Source: Heligmosomoides polygyrus polygyrus (lineage: Eukaryota; Nematoda; Chromadorea; Rhabditida; Heligmosomidae). Taken from it: a stretch of DNA of 64,000 nucleotides. The translations under genes and the position numbers were made by a program. The notes beneath the pieces are model-generated. The model made no database searches, had not been told where the DNA came from, and saw only the letters and a list, made by a program, of their open reading frames with translations. Location of the stretch: NCBI GenBank assembly GCA_947396885.1, contig OX377205.1:69536969-69600968 (forward strand), written 5' to 3'. The number at the start of each line of letters is the position of its first letter. Position 1 is the first letter of the stretch. Below, piece by piece: positions 22,071 to 33,977 of the stretch.

Positions 22071-23024
22071 ATCTGACCAATGAAGTGCGTAGCCAGCCAC
22101 GAACCAGTCAACGTTTTATCAAAGGCGCTTAAGGGATGAGAAGGGACCTACAGGCGTTCAAGCGCGAAAGTGGCTAAAATTATATCGGTTCTGTCTTCAT
22201 GAAAAAGCTTTCACAGAAATAGATTGCTTCGTGCAGAATCAGACAAAACGGTGAGCCCACAAAGCTCTGCTAGCAAGAATAGTCTGCTCAACCCATTGCT
22301 CTGTAGCTGCTGCCAGAGGTCTCCTTCCTTCAAAACGTTGGGGCATGGTACTACCCACTACAAAATTACCGCCTTCATTTAATAGTGATGCAGCGCTGGA
22401 TTTTCCTTCTGTGCCATAGAATAAGGGAAAGATGGATGGTTGCTTTTCATTTCAACACAGAGTGCCTTGGGGATAAAATGAGAATTGCCCTAAGATCTTG
22501 AAGGACTCAACAGAAGTACCACCTCAGAATGGAGCTCCAGTAGGTAAAAGTTCCGAGAGGGCTATAACGAGAACCACAACAAACTCACCATTGAGGCAGA
22601 AGACATAGGCAGACGGTGTCGACGTGAGCCCCGAGACGAGCTTTTAAGGGGATCAGCTTCGTGGCGCCGCCCCGCCGCGCGATCAGATCCGGACCATCTT
22701 TTTGTGGCGGCTCGCGCATAATGGCAGCGACCGACGTCTTCGCGCGGCGACGTCGCAGGAGGGCGCCGACGTCGTCGCCGCTTCACGACGGATCTCATCA
22801 GCATAACGGGTGCAGGCAGCTCCCTCCGCACTTCGAGCAGCCATAAACGGCGAAGTGCGTCGGGCACGCGTCTTCCGGTGGGAACCGACGACGGTCACCT
22901 GTCGTGCGACAAAGACGATCCGGTTCGTCCTGAGGGCCGACGTGGGCGGCGAGGACGAAAAGGGAAGCATCGTGTGCCGACCGAGTGCAATTGCCCTTTC
23001 GTCAGACGACCGTCCCATCTAACT
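22071..23024. other. GC-rich stretch without a recognised gene
   Basis: 22570-23020 is much richer in GC than its surroundings and rich in CG dinucleotides, giving overlapping arginine-rich open frames on both strands (up to 111 codons). No family is recognisable and the frames look like composition artefacts. Confidence 0.4.
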
Positions 23025-23330
23025 GTTCAGTTTCGGTGGGAAAGCGGAGAGACGGGCCGTGTAATGGCGCTTCGCAGATAACCGCAGCCTGACGACTCTC
23101 GTCCAGCGGGTATCTGAGAAGACTATGTCACCGACTGTGTTCCTCGAGATTTCAAGAAAACATGGTGACTTCTTCGTGAAGGCCCCGAACGAACGATACG
23201 GCGTTGTTCGCATTCCTCGAGCGAGGAGAATCCATTGGAGCACTCTGGCACGCGACAGGGACGAATGGAGACGCTGCTGGCGCTTACTACATGAGACACT
23301 TGCGATCCATAAGCTGTGGACCATCTGATA
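23025..23330 (+). pseudogene. RTE-type LINE, 3' end fragment
   Basis: Frames read GRVMALRR (compare GHVMR in the full element), VPRDFKKT and then FFVKAPNERYGVVRIPRARR and IHWSTLARDRDEWRRCWRLL, the C-terminus of an RTE reverse transcriptase. Frameshifts separate the pieces. It belongs to the same family as the fragments at 21.8 and 50.3-51.4 kb. Confidence 0.7.
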
Positions 23331-25492
23331 TGCGTCGTGTTCTGGAACTCTGCTCTCAAACTTCACTTGAACACAATAGAGCGGAATAAGCAATATTGCT
23401 ATTTTTAGAAAGAAACTCTGTATAACGACCATCCTGTAATCTTAACTGACCATGAGCTCACAAGGCAACTGTTTCAGAAGAACAAAGCAGTTTGAGATAC
23501 AACTTACGTCACTCGAAGGATCCCAAATACTGTCAGCAGTGTGCAAATTGTTACTGCTAGGAACAAGAGAAGGAATTTATCAACCTCGAAGTTTGACGTG
23601 TTCAGCCATAGTCTGTGCGATGTTCAAGTTCCTTAAAAAGACGATCATTTCATGAAAAGAGACCTGAGATTTTGTCCAAGCCATATGTGGCCCAATGTGT
23701 AAACTCGCTCCAGCTCCTGTTCCGTCCTCCTTTCAGAACCTGTACATCAGTCGTGTCCACTGCGTATATGCAGTGGGCGTTCGTCGCACCTGATCACATC
23801 GTAGTTCTTTCCCTCGTAATGCAGCGGCTCACACCTTGTCTCTGCGAGTGGCTTCTTACAAGCTACGGCTGTGCCTCGGCTGTGGTTACTTTACACCTGC
23901 CGAGCAACCCGTCTTCCCATCCTGTATTCCTCAGTTTCGTTCCGATGTACGCATCCCACACGCCTAGTCCGGCTGGGCGTTTCACTCGCCCAAGGTAGCA
24001 AACTTGTCTGCCGAAAGAAAAACCGTCGCTCGACTAAAGGCCTACTACAGCGGCTGTGAATGTTGGGACGGTATACAAATGCTCCTTTTTCGAACAGAAC
24101 TCGAAAGGACGGCCTATTTCGAGGAGTCGACCAACTAACTGTCTCTTACGCTGCTACATATTTCGCTTTGATACACGACTATCCGTACCTCATACGCATC
24201 TCGGAGCAACGACCGAAATTATGCAGAACATCTCTCTATGCTAACACTCGGTGAAAAAAACGGTAAGAAGAGTAGATACCTTCTAGTGACCTTAGGGACG
24301 GGATACTGTAGAATCGCGCGAAGCGTACAAGTGCGAGACACCTCGGCAGAACAACTGTAGTGGAAATAAAAATAAAAGATCAAGCACCACTTAATTAGTC
24401 ACTCGTTAATAATTTCTTTTGGGGTGCGTCACGCATACTATCACACTTGCACTGGATATCGTAGACGCAATTTCTATGCGTTCTAGGTCTGTTCGGTAAG
24501 ATGCGGTGGTCTTCTGTGTAAAAGTCACCGTTTTGCCTTTCTCAGATGAACCTGGTACCAATTCACCGACCCATTAGGAACGAAAGGCTTGGCTCGTCTT
24601 CGTGTAGCCTGAACAATGAACATTAAGCTCAGGGTGAACTCGACAGCCGGAGCCTTCACGCGCTGACGTTATCTAGTGCTCATACAGGTAATTTATGATT
24701 TATAAGAAAGAAAAATTTGTTGAATTCTTCATTGGCGGAAGAAAACAAGAGAACTCTTTCTAATCCGGGAAGGGTCATAGGACTCGTGGAGTGGCAGAAG
24801 GCATTTTTTGTCCATTTCTAGTGCGGAGAGACCAAGCAGTGATCTGTTCTACCCTACCCTGCATTGGTTTGATAGACCTGCTGCTGCATCACCGTGTGAC
24901 AACATCAAAGGAGAGGAAGGTGAGGGATGTGAAGGGAAGGGGAGCGTTCCTCCAATTGCGAATTGTCTCCTTCAACTAGACTTTCAGCTCTTATAGTTCA
25001 TACTCCAATGACCTATCAGAATATTTGATTTTGAGCATTAAAAAGTCGCGATTTACATCGCGATTTAGCAATGCGTTTCAATTGGAGTTTTCGAAAATTG
25101 TGAGCATTCGAAACCATTCGAAATAGAAATTGAAAACCACTCGAATGCTTGAAATTTCGCAGGAATAAGCATTCGTTCCAATATTCGATAGATGCCATTT
25201 GAACGTCGGGGAGGATTCCTTACTGAAGGAAGAGACTTCTTCTAATGAGCAGCTGTATTGTTCTACAGGACACCATATATCAGACATGTATTCATGGATG
25301 CACAATAAGCTCAGTGATTGCGATTGCTACAACATATCCATTGCACTTCACATATACTGCAGTATCATGTTTCCGGCTATCCTTGACCGCGGAAACCCTA
25401 TAAGAGAGAGAGAGAAAGAAACAGGAGTTCGTCAGAAACTGAGAGAATTAGGTTAAATGGGCAACAACTGCACGCGAACTTCCACAGAATGC
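23331..25492. other. No recognised gene
   Basis: About 2.1 kb of mixed composition. Open frames up to 127 codons (23615-23998) have no recognisable motif. Nothing supportable was found. Confidence 0.4.
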
Positions 25493-26567
25493 GGGGTGTC
25501 TCAAAAAATGTACACACTGTTTGAACTTCACAGTGAAGGTGCTGATAAAATGAAGAGCTCACATGAAAGCCTAGGGAAAAAGAAATTTTCTGACATATGA
25601 GTAGCATGGAATGCGCCATGCACTCAGCCGAAATTTTTCGTTTTACACCCCATTAATTGTGTTTCGCTTCAATATTCGTTATAATTGCATTATGAGGTGG
25701 CTGCTTCAATTGATTTGTGCCTCTTTTAATGTTTAAAACCTGAAAACAACTACGGCTTGTGAAAGTTACAAGGTACTCTAAAAAATGCTGGTAATATTTG
25801 AGAGGCTCCAACATTGTTGCTGGTGAGTCTTTTAAAGATGTTTGAGAGCCATAAAAAACAGGGTAACGAGATATCTGTGGATTGCGAAATACTCAAGATT
25901 GCGCCATGTTCCTGCTTGAAACCCAGACTCAACTGATCGTGCGTAGGCTGAATGCTTGTTACAATCTTGTTACTATTATACTTGCCCTGATTAACCTGTC
26001 CTGTGTTTCTCTTAGTGTTTAAAACTTTACAATCATGTGAAAGACACGCGACAACGAGGTTATTGATTGCACAATTGAAATGTGAGCAGGAGCCCCATTT
26101 TCCAAGACGGAGTCTGTGGAGTGATGAGGCAACATTCAAGCTGAATGAAGAGGTTGATCGGCATAATTTCAGCTACTGGACGACAGAAAACGTTTTAAAA
26201 AGGTTAATCTGGCTATTTAGTAGCAAGACCGAAACAAGCATTCAGCCAGCCCAAGCACAATCAATCGAGGCATAAATGCAAGGTTGCAGGCTGGAGCATA
26301 GCGCAATCTTGACGATTTGTATACCACGAAAATCTCGTTACCCTATTCTTTCATACGAGTCTCAAACACCTTCAAAAGATTCACCAGCAGCAATCTTAGA
26401 ACGTTTAAAATAGTACCTGAATTTTTTAGGGTACCCTGCACCTTTCACAGTGTGTTTTTAAGTTGCAAAGGCTAGGCTTTCATACGAGCTCTTAACTTTT
26501 ATAGCACCTTCACTGTGAAGAAAGTGGTCACCTTTCAAACAGTGTATACATTTTTCAAGACACTCTG
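25493..26567. mobile_element. DNA transposon with very long terminal inverted repeats and a transposase remnant
   Basis: The outer 33 bp (GGGGTGTCTCAAAAAATGTA at the left) recur inverted at the right end as AGAGTGTCTTGAAAAATGTA. Homology of the arms continues inward, with one length difference, to about 25966 and 26234, ending in GAATGCTTGTT. Shared inner stretches include GGGTAACGAGAT, TCAAGATTGCGC and CACAGTGAAGGTGCT. The loop (25967-26233) encodes, on the + strand, LWSDEATFKLNEEVDRHNF followed by SYWTTEN, which is the central catalytic-domain motif of Tc1/mariner-like transposases (first-Asp region). The remainder of the enzyme is absent, so this is a non-autonomous foldback derivative. 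A clear TA duplication is not seen at the left end. Confidence 0.75.
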
Positions 26568-27968
26568 TAGATGGAAAGCAGAAAAATTTGTAGACGACTT
26601 GGTGAGTGTTTTCGTCATTTAAAAATTAGTGTTTATCTGTTTAAGTGGAAAACAAAATTTAAATCTAACTACCTCTCCGACCCTTCTCCAACACTGAAAT
26701 TCCCTTCGGGCTTTCATCCGCAGAAGGCTTTCTACCTTCAATCGGATGGGAACTTTCGAGATGATTTCGACTTCATGCATTACTTTTGACAGTGGATAAG
26801 ACGGGTCTTATGCTTCGTCTCTGGTGTTTAAACCTAGGCTTGACCTCCCGTTTCCTATACAAAGGTGCACCTCTCCACTGCCCTGTCTAGATCTAGAACG
26901 CATCGAGGGCTTGAACGCCGTACTAGAGATCTTCACTACGAGGTCAGCACGCGCTTTCCTTTCCAGAAATTTCTAACCTTTGAGCCAAGCGCCCTAGTCT
27001 CTCCGTAACCGAGGTCGCCTTATAGCATTGGGGACTTCGCTTTGCAACACGAACTATCGCAGAACGCGTCTCGTTCGAGGGTGGTTCGGTCATGCCCCGC
27101 CACCTCACGCACCATTTCATTTGCATTTGCTGTGAGAAGCCGCGTCGTCTGCTTCGAGGCAGGCACGTGGCAACAACCGACTTCGGACAGCAACTGGTCG
27201 TCGTCCGCGAACTAATACTCCCTCACATCTGGTTCCTCCCGTCCGCGAGGTTTTTCCTCGGCACACGGTTTGGGTGCACGGGCGAATTGAAGTGTCAGTT
27301 CTGGTCAGCTCTATCAATCGCCTCCAGGAGGCGTTGCAAAGGAGCGGTGAAAGCTCTCCTCACAAAACGTTCCGTTCTGAGGAGCTTCGCACTTTCAGAA
27401 GAGAACGCTAGCACGCATGTACAGGGAGCCGCATAGTTCTTGCACAAGGGGTTCAGATCAAATTTCCTCCCGAAGGCAAACTCATATTGAGTGCTACTTA
27501 TGGTTAGTATTAATGAATGTGAAAGAAGCTTTTCATTAATCCTTAGCCAACGTGGGGTTTTCAAGGTGGATCTGTAGGCCCTACGCCTCGACAGAATCGT
27601 TGTTTTTAAAAACCTTGTGTTGGTACGGCATTAACGAGAAAGCAACAACTAGCCATGTCGGGGTTTGCACAAGAAAGAAGGTGGGTGCTGCTTGAAAGCT
27701 TTGTCCTCAGTCGAATCGTATCTCACTTGCTCGATTTCCTTGCTTAGCTCACTCAGTCAAGCATTTCACATGTGTGGGGCTTCCGTCCTACGCAATCAGT
27801 GAATATTGCGGATAGGGTGACGCTACATGGAGGTTGAACCTTCAAACAATCGCTAAGAACTCCAGATGGTTCAGGGTATGTGATTCGAAGTGACAAATTA
27901 TGATATGAAGGCTTAGTTGAGCTCTTTCCAGCTCTGTCCTGCATTCGTCACATCGAGGTCACATTTAT
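26568..27968. other. No recognised gene
   Basis: Contains 60-114 codon open frames on both strands around 26944-27560, arginine-rich on the - strand, without recognised domains. Nothing further was found. Confidence 0.35.
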
Positions 27969-27970
27969 TA

Positions 27971-28964
27971 GGGTGTCCAGAAAGTATCTGCAGAAAACTT
28001 CGCAATGTTCCAGATTTTTCTTGAATGCTCTGAAGATTTCAACATAAGTGCCATTTCACTGTACGATGGCCGAACTGTCTACTCATTAGACACGTACTCC
28101 TTTACGCGTTTGAATCTGGGCACTCCGCTGCAGAAATCTATCGAAACTTGTGTCGTGTATTCGGCTCTGTACGTTCTGTGTATAGCTAGTTCGAACGCTT
28201 CAGAAGAGGGCACAGGAGTCTCGAAGACGAGCCTCGCTCTGGTCGGACGACAACGATATCTTTGGATGGAAACTGGCGGAGCAGCATCCGTATGAAGATG
28301 TGCGATATTTTGCTGCACCTTCAAGTGGCTGGACACCATCGTCACAGGAGACGAAAAATGGGCCCTCTATGTCAACCACACTCGTAAGGTGCGTGGTGCC
28401 AACGCGATGAAGTGCCGAAATCTTTCGTAAAAGGTGAAATTAATGTGAGGAAAGTCATGCTGAGTGTCTGGTGGCGAGTTTATGGGATCTACCATTTCGA
28501 GCTGCGACTTGACAGCACGACGGTCACTGCAGAGGTCTACGCTACTCAACTGCGGAGACCCCGCAAGGAACAGCCCAGGCTCGGCAACGTTCGCTTGCTG
28601 CACGAGAACGCGCCTCTACATCGCGAAGACTTCTCAGAAAATTCTGGAACTCGGATGGAAAGTTCTGCCGCATCCACCGTACAACGCAGATCTGGCTCCA
28701 ATTGACTACCACCTTTTCGATCACTTCAGCATCATCTGGAAGGGAAGCGTTGTGAAGATCGTGACGACCTCGAAAATGACCTCCGAGCTTTTTTCGCCTC
28801 CAAGTCTCCGGATTTCTACGCCAGAGGAATCCGAAGTCTTGTGGAACGTTGGCGGAGAATATTCGATATTGATATAAATTATTTGGTTGATTAATAAAAT
28901 GTTGATAAAAAATTGTGTTATTCTGAAAAATTGTCGCATTTCTGCAAATACTTTCTGGATACCC
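27971..28964 (+). mobile_element. mariner-family transposon, degenerate
   Basis: The terminal inverted repeats are GGGTGTCCAGAAAGTATCTG at the left and its near inverse (TGCAAATACTTTCTGGATACCC) at the right, each flanked by the TA target duplication (27969-27970, 28965-28966). Pieces of a transposase are readable in shifting + frames: LDTIVTGDEKWALYVNHTRK (first catalytic Asp), WKVLPHPPYNADLAPIDYHL (third catalytic Asp) and FYARGIRSLVERWRRIF near the C-terminus. The HDNARPH-type second Asp motif is degraded to LLHENAPLH. Stops and frameshifts, plus a length about 300 bp under a full mariner, show that it is dead. Confidence 0.85.
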
Positions 28965-28969
28965 TAATA

Positions 28970-30044
28970 TTTGTTCGTACCAGTGCAACAACAAAATAAC
29001 AAATGACTTTCACAAGAGCAGTGGAAACCGGCATTAGAAAAAACCGCAAAGGATGAAGGAAAATAACAGTAGACGGGTAAGAGAGAGTGAAGAGGTAGAT
29101 AGGCAGCCAGGAAGGAAGGGTGCAGGCAAAAGAGCACGACGTTCTTATAGCCAACTTCTCTTAAACCAATGCAGAGAAAAGAAATAAGTCGTTTGCTGGA
29201 AGCAAGGAGTCCCCCAATGTCGACGGAATTTGAGTTTATGAGTCCAGCTATGATACTGCTATGGTTGCCATTAGCCCTAACCGTGGCGGGCAACCTTACG
29301 TCTCAAAGGACTTTTTAAACAGACACCCAAGGTCGTGAGCATAGATTTAAAACGCGAACAAAAAACGAAGGCAAGAAGATTCCCTAACTCTGCCAAGGTG
29401 GTCGGATCAGTCTCGAATGCGATCTGCCTTAGCACCTCAGCCCTTCGGCCATCCTTTTCATGATCTCTCTGTTCGCAATGGCGGCTGCACGGCTCAAGCA
29501 CTGCTATTTATTGCCACATGCAATTCAGGTTGCAACTCGTAGAAGGGTGGACTGCACAGAGTTGAGGCAAAAATGGCAAACACACAGGGGGCCAAATAAA
29601 CGCCAGCGCTTCACGCTTTTTGCCGATCGCAGACTGCTAGGCGACGATGACGAAGGCGATTGCGCGTGGATGCTTCAAGTGAATCATTCGACTTTCGCCG
29701 TTCATGATCGTAGACCTTTGAATGCCTCTTGAGGATCTGTGCTCTCGTTGTGAATGTGTCTTCCACTGCTCCAGCCTTTGGAGCTCATAGGAATAGGGTT
29801 GATTCAGTATTGCCGTTTTGTGAAGAAAAGCGAGAAGCGTTGACAGTTCACACGCAGCAGCACTTCGGCCAAAAAATTGAGGAGACCTTCAGGATGTCTG
29901 TCATCTGCCTCCAATCTATTGAGATGTAGAAAACGAGTTGTGCATGGCTCGTCCATCCCGACGTAGCTGCTCAGCAGTGACCCACCTTCGCACCTACAAT
30001 TAGGTCACTTTGATACTCCTGCTTCTGTGCCAGTGAGGTTGATA
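28970..30044. other. No recognised gene
   Basis: About 1 kb between a mariner and a Penelope-like fragment. Open frames to 109 codons lack recognisable features. Confidence 0.35.
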
Positions 30045-30850
30045 GGCGGACAGGTTTATTTTAGACCTGACGTTTCGACCGCTTTGTTGCCTTCAGAGGC
30101 GCAAGGATGGCTCGAAGTTGTTAATTTGTATGCCACCCGACCAAAAGCTTCCCACGCGCCGCCATTTTTGTCCTAACGTCAGGAACGACGCGAAGCCCTC
30201 GAGTGCTGAAGATAAACTCACATGAGCTTCCACCACTGAGTGTAGCCGCGTCGCTACAACTCGTTGTTAGACCAGTAGCGAATGAGACTCACTAGGAGCG
30301 CATCTCAGTCCTGGTCGCTCAGCTCGCAGAGCGGTGCAAACGGGAGCAGATCGTTTGTGACAGACAGACACTCATTTCTGTTGTTCATACTAGGGTTTCG
30401 GGCAGAAATCCAAAGCACTTCGAGCGCTTTACGCGAGCAACCCTCGGCCTCGAACGCCACTTACACGGCCTCTTACAAGCCTCTTACACTCGATATCAAA
30501 ATCATTACCGTTGTGAACTTCGACTCTATGCTTTCCGAGTGGTATTAATAAGTTACTGCGTCGTTTCCCAACCAGATGTTCTTTGATACGTATCTCCAGC
30601 GGTCTAATAGTCTCGGAAAGATGATCTTTGATACGTATCTCCAGCGGTCTATTAGTCTCTATACGTGTTACTGCACTCATTACATCGAATCTAGTAAATT
30701 ACTCCACTTTTCGAGCAGTCGCCAGCTTTAGTGCAAATAACACAATTATCTGACATGCACTGCCTGTCGTAGCCGCTATTCCGCAAAAGTTGCTTTTTGA
30801 TGTTATTGGAGGGAATATTGATTAGAACAACGTCAAGATTGCAGCTGTGC
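30045..30850 (-). mobile_element. Penelope-like retroelement, 3' part (GIY-YIG endonuclease end)
   Basis: On the - strand, 30850-30660 encodes NIKKQLLRNSGYDRQC and CVICTKAGDC, the Cys-containing linker of Penelope-like proteins. It continues into RPLEIRIKEHL, LGKHRVEVHNGNDFDIECK and, after frameshifts, a segment matching NNRNECLSVT. This is the C-terminal part of the GIY-YIG endonuclease domain with its conserved Arg and His/Asn region. A 29-codon stretch (RPLEIRIK region) is tandemly duplicated near 30580-30660. The 3' tail ends at about 30045 with CCTGACGTTTCGAC on the + strand. Known biology: these elements encode RT plus GIY-YIG. The reverse transcriptase part is not here; a collinear upstream part may be at 37607-37975. 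Confidence 0.8.
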
Positions 30851-31907
30851 ACTAGTAATGCAATTTTGAGAGTTAAGAGTTGTAAGAGGGACTTTATGGG
30901 TGAGGGACCGACAGCGACCAGGAAGGAGGGGCCTGAAGACGGGATCAGGATGAGAGGTCAAGAGGCGAAACAATGAAGCAGGGCAGGAGGAGGCGCCAAC
31001 AAGGGTGGAGGCAGAAGATGGTGACGGTAGGAAGTTACCAATAAGGTGGGGGCTAAGGAGGACCAGCAAGGAGTCCATTACGAGGAAACCAGTAGAGGAG
31101 ACCAAGCGTGCGGATTTAGAAGATGTGGCAGATACCGCGCAATGAGCGTCCGGTCACCGTCGTCGTGCCATAAGCGTGTGGCGTGGGAGAACAACTTAAT
31201 GGGGTAATGGGGTAGAGTATCAAGGAGAACACGAGGGGGGAGGGCCAGGAGAGCCACCAGGAAGGGAGGACCTGGAGATGGAACCAGGACAGGGAACCAG
31301 CAAGAAGGGAGCCGTAAGGGGAAATAATACGGAGCAAGGAATCTACAATCTGGGCAGCTTCTTCCTGGTTGACATGGTGGCCAATGCACGTTTCTGAGCT
31401 TCTAGACTCAGAGCACGTGTCCCCTACGTCCCGCAACAAGCGTAGATTCAGAAGAGGAGTCAGTCGTGCGGTGTGCGTTCGAATTCAGAATTCAACATGG
31501 TATGCTGTAGCAGCACAGGAAGCATGCAACGAGCGTCTGAATTTAAAGGGAATGGCACCGACGTTGTGTAACGAGTGTCTGGTTTCGGTGCAAGTGACAA
31601 CGGTGCCCTGTAACTGGTGCTGTTGAGCATGAGAACGGCTGCAGAGCAACTTGAGAGACAGAATTACTGAGCAGGATCAGACAGTGACGTCACTGGACGG
31701 TGCGGAGAGGATCAGGTGTTAGCGGAGTTTAAGTTTTACAAAAACTGCTTTCTGTAGGTTAGTGACATTACAAGCTCGCGCGAAGCGCAATTGCGAGACG
31801 CGCCGTTAGGCCTGTCGGAGCACTTGTAATATCACCCTGCAAATGTGCACGAGTAATGCATCTTTGAACTGCTGCAGTAAGCTTATCAGAAATAAACGGG
31901 AGGCATA
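30851..31907. other. Purine-rich stretch without a recognised gene
   Basis: 30880-31330 is strikingly A/G-rich on the + strand (many GGAGG, AGGAAG and GGGAGG runs), with the mirrored - strand giving Leu/Pro/Ser-rich open frames of 90-107 codons. The similar composition of 30890-31080 and 31200-31330 suggests an old internal duplication. No family is recognised. Confidence 0.35.
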
Positions 31908-31918
31908 GTGGAACTCTG

Positions 31919-33030
31919 GGGGACGGAACTTTTACTCACTTTTGGCCGCGCGGGCCGCCGCGCGCGCATGCCGCGTGCGCGACGTCGCCAGCCATTCACT
32001 GGCAGTGCGCACGAGGTTTACGCATACGCATCTTGCTGCATGAATTCGCGAACGGGAACTTGCTACTGCGAGATTTTGCTGTTGACTAACAGCAAACTAA
32101 CTAACACTAACAGCTGACGTCATTTGGACTACTATTGTGATAAGTTCTTCACTATTAGTAGGAAGTTACTGATAATAGTATTTATGATAGCCTAAGACCA
32201 TTAGTAGAAACCTCATTTATACCATTTTCACGTCAAATTTGACACCTCTCACGTCGATTTGGAAATTATTCTATAGTAAATTATTCTATAGTTCTAATTA
32301 TTCTAAATTCTATAGATGCTTTTCAAGTCAAAGTGAACGTCTTCCAAATCAAAACGACCGACTTTCGCTCAAACTAGGGGATCTCTATGGAGAGCAGGAT
32401 AATTGTTTGCTTAAGGAAATTTTGGTGTAATTTTCTTGGGAACCGTTTAGTTGACATGGCCGAATGAGTCAATCAACTAAACATCGCAACGTCTTAGACG
32501 ACGGCATGGCGTAGTCTCCTTATATGGTACAAAAATGGCCGCTTTCCGCTCTTTAAAACAAGCTTTAAACCATTATTTTTCTTAAAAAAATAGATTTAAA
32601 AATTTCAAACAATGTCTTCACTTACTGCGTAGGTAAACTAAATATTAAAGAAGTCATTCTGAAAATTCGAAGGGGTTCATTTATTTTTCGAGAGGTTCAT
32701 TACTCGAATGCAATTATTCTAACCTTTTTGTAGAGCCTCCATTAAACGTGGAAGAAGCCTGTTTTGATTTCAAAAGTGTTAGACCTGTTTAGAAGAGTGT
32801 CCAACTTGGTCCGATACTTGTATGTATATACTGCAACATGTTCAAAGTAGGCAATCAGCAAGAGCGGGACGACGATTGGCAATTTTCCAGCCGTCGATGA
32901 TCGTTACAGGACCCTGGCGCACGAAGCTAACAAGCCGTACGCGTTTTCGTAGAGCCATCGCGGGCTCGCCGCGGACGGCGGTGTCGCGCCCGAGGCGCGC
33001 GGCCGAAAGTGAGTAAAAGTTCCCGCACCC
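31919..33030. mobile_element. TIR element with 11-bp target-site duplication (Mutator-like?)
   Basis: The identical 11-mer GTGGAACTCTG flanks both ends directly (31908-31918 and 33031-33041). Just inside, the ends are inverted repeats of about 35 bp: GGGGACGGAACTTTTACTCA at the left and, in reverse complement of the right, GGGTGCGGGAACTTTTACTC; both continue into GGCCGCGCG. The ends are GC-rich and the middle is AT-rich with no transposase. Target duplications of 9-11 bp are known for Mutator-like elements, so that is the best guess. It lies about 180 bp before the CR1 ORF1 frame. Confidence 0.7.
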
Positions 33031-33273
33031 GTGGAACTCTGTTTCGACGTGAGAGAACTCAAGTGAGAGAAGGTTGTTGTTGCTTCGCTGTTTCCTACCT
33101 ATTGCCTTTCTCTGCCTTACAAAGCTTCTTTAATAGCATCTTCTCCTCTCCACTATTGGCCAGTTGATTTGACCTGCGTTCACTAATTTAGATTTTGCCA
33201 TTATTTCGTTATCACTCGCTCTTTGCGCCTGGATAAGTGTCTGTTGTTTTATTGGATTTTTGAGATCAATATA

Positions 33274-33945
33274 ATGATGACCCGCTCGAATCGCCGTAGG
33301 ACTGCAGGCAGTGCCATGGAGCCTTCTATCTCGGATAATGCTCATAACCATCAGGCTGATGGCGCTCAGGAGTCAGAACTAAGAATGCTATTTGTGGAGG
33401 GTCTCCATAAAAGAATATCTAAACGTGTGACTGACCCTCTCACACTACAAATGTTAAACATTCTTAGCGAGAAAATTTCTAATGACTTTGCAGATCACGC
33501 CGAGGCGGAGAAGAGGGCCAGAAGCATAGTTATTACCGGCGTTGAGGAACCAGCGCAGGATCTGTCACCCTCCCAGCGAAGAGCGGAACTGAAAACCAAA
33601 GTTCTAAGTATCCTTGACGTTTTACAGATTGACTGCGATCCCACTGAGGTATACAGGATGGGAAGATCGAGTGCCTCAAAGCCACGATTAATCAAAGTTG
33701 TACTTCCGTCTAAATACTACTGACGGAAAGCTCTGGCTAATGCACGCCACCTTCGCCGCGCGGGACACGCCGATGTTTTCGTGCGCAAAAGCATAACTGC
33801 TGAGGAGAGGAAGAACGAGTATGAGCTAAGGCAACAAGCCAAGGAGAAGAATAAAGGTAAAGCAGCGAGAGAGTGGGTGGTCTATCGTGATCAGCTCAGA
33901 CATATTTCCGAGCTTACTAGTGGGGGCTCGGGAAACGTCTGACTG
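33274..33945 (+). pseudogene. CR1 ORF1 protein (one internal stop)
   Basis: The frame from the ATG at 33274 runs to a TGA at 33721-33723 and continues open to the stop near 33942. The product has acidic and basic helices, VITGVEEPAQDLSPSQRRAE and an RMGRSSASKPRLIKVVLPS strand, as in CR1/L2-type ORF1 proteins, which coat element RNA. After the stop the sequence continues RKALANARHLRRAGHADVF and ITAEERKNEYELR, so the TGA probably replaced a tryptophan codon. The normal reading would end just before the ORF2 start, a compact two-ORF arrangement. Confidence 0.7.
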
Positions 33946-33977
33946 GGCACGGAGAACCTCGCCCTCTCTCCTGCTAC

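Noticed and set aside
30833..31439. Overlapping - strand frames of 90-107 codons
   Set aside because: They mirror a purine-rich + strand tract; the Leu/Pro/Ser-rich products follow from composition.
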